This document shows positions 5,623-5,655 of a stretch of 5,655 bases of DNA, one piece after another. The stretch's first letter is position 1. Each line of letters begins with the position of its first letter. The position numbers and the translations under genes are program-made. The notes below the pieces were generated by a model, which was not told where the DNA came from, did not search any database, and worked only from the letters and a program-made list of their open reading frames with translations. Source of the DNA: an archaeon (lineage in GTDB: Archaea; Asgardarchaeota; Hermodarchaeia; Hermodarchaeales; Hermodarchaeaceae); the NCBI GenBank assembly GCA_016550415.1, contig JABXGU010000400.1, positions 1-5,655 of the forward strand, given 5' to 3'.

Positions 5623-5655
5623 ATGTCAGAAATAACTCCCGACCAAATAATAGAA
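5623..5655 (+). CDS. top6A: Start of the downstream gene, probably DNA topoisomerase VI subunit A (partial)
   Basis: Only the first 11 codons are inside the window (MSEITPDQIIE), after a ribosome binding site in a 19-nt gap. The residues are too few to identify a family. The assignment rests on established context: in archaea the B subunit gene is commonly followed directly by the gene for the Spo11-like A subunit, which carries the catalytic tyrosine and Toprim domain and cuts DNA. An unrelated gene cannot be excluded. Confidence 0.6.
   Translation, partial: MSEITPDQIIE

Noticed and set aside
1..5655. Mobile elements, CRISPR arrays, tRNA or rRNA genes, toxin-antitoxin or defence modules
   Set aside because: No transposase or integrase motifs, terminal inverted repeats, spaced direct repeats or structured RNA sequences were seen. 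The content is compatible with a core chromosomal region.

Overview
The window comes from an archaeon with a moderately AT-rich genome. Four things indicate this. The S-adenosylmethionine synthetase is of the archaeal type, not the bacterial MetK type. The signal peptidase I has the Ser/His/Asp catalytic set of archaea and the ER. DNA topoisomerase VI subunit B is present, followed by what looks like the start of subunit A. The core promoters look archaeal: TATA-like boxes about 45-55 nt before start codons, sometimes with GGTG-type Shine-Dalgarno sequences. The ATPase motif of topoisomerase VI B (RGRFGLGGK) resembles the Sulfolobus form (RGMYGLGVK) as I remember it, so a TACK- or Asgard-like lineage is possible, but I cannot assign a phylum from this window.

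Layout, left to right. Positions 1-658 (minus strand) hold the first 219 codons of a helical protein that runs off the left edge and carries a histidine-kinase-like HEIRN motif. A 230-nt divergent intergenic region follows. It contains a perfect 19-nt palindrome and an extra half-site around the promoter of the plus-strand SAM synthetase gene (889-2106). Converging on that gene is a 67-residue two-helix membrane protein (2151-2354, minus), and upstream of it a 250-residue protein of unknown function (2444-3196, minus). A second divergent intergenic region of 101 nt leads to the plus-strand signal peptidase gene (about 3298-3909), then topoisomerase VI B (3957-5603), then the first 11 codons of the probable topoisomerase VI A gene (from 5623). 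The two topoisomerase genes are 19 nt apart and very likely co-transcribed.

Most of the window is housekeeping: methyl-donor synthesis, secretory-protein maturation and DNA topology. The less ordinary elements are the palindrome in front of the SAM synthetase gene, the partial HEIRN protein, the two unassigned minus-strand genes, and the 48-residue, strongly acidic tail of topoisomerase VI B. I see no mobile element, CRISPR array, tRNA or rRNA, and no convincing new defence or metabolic system.
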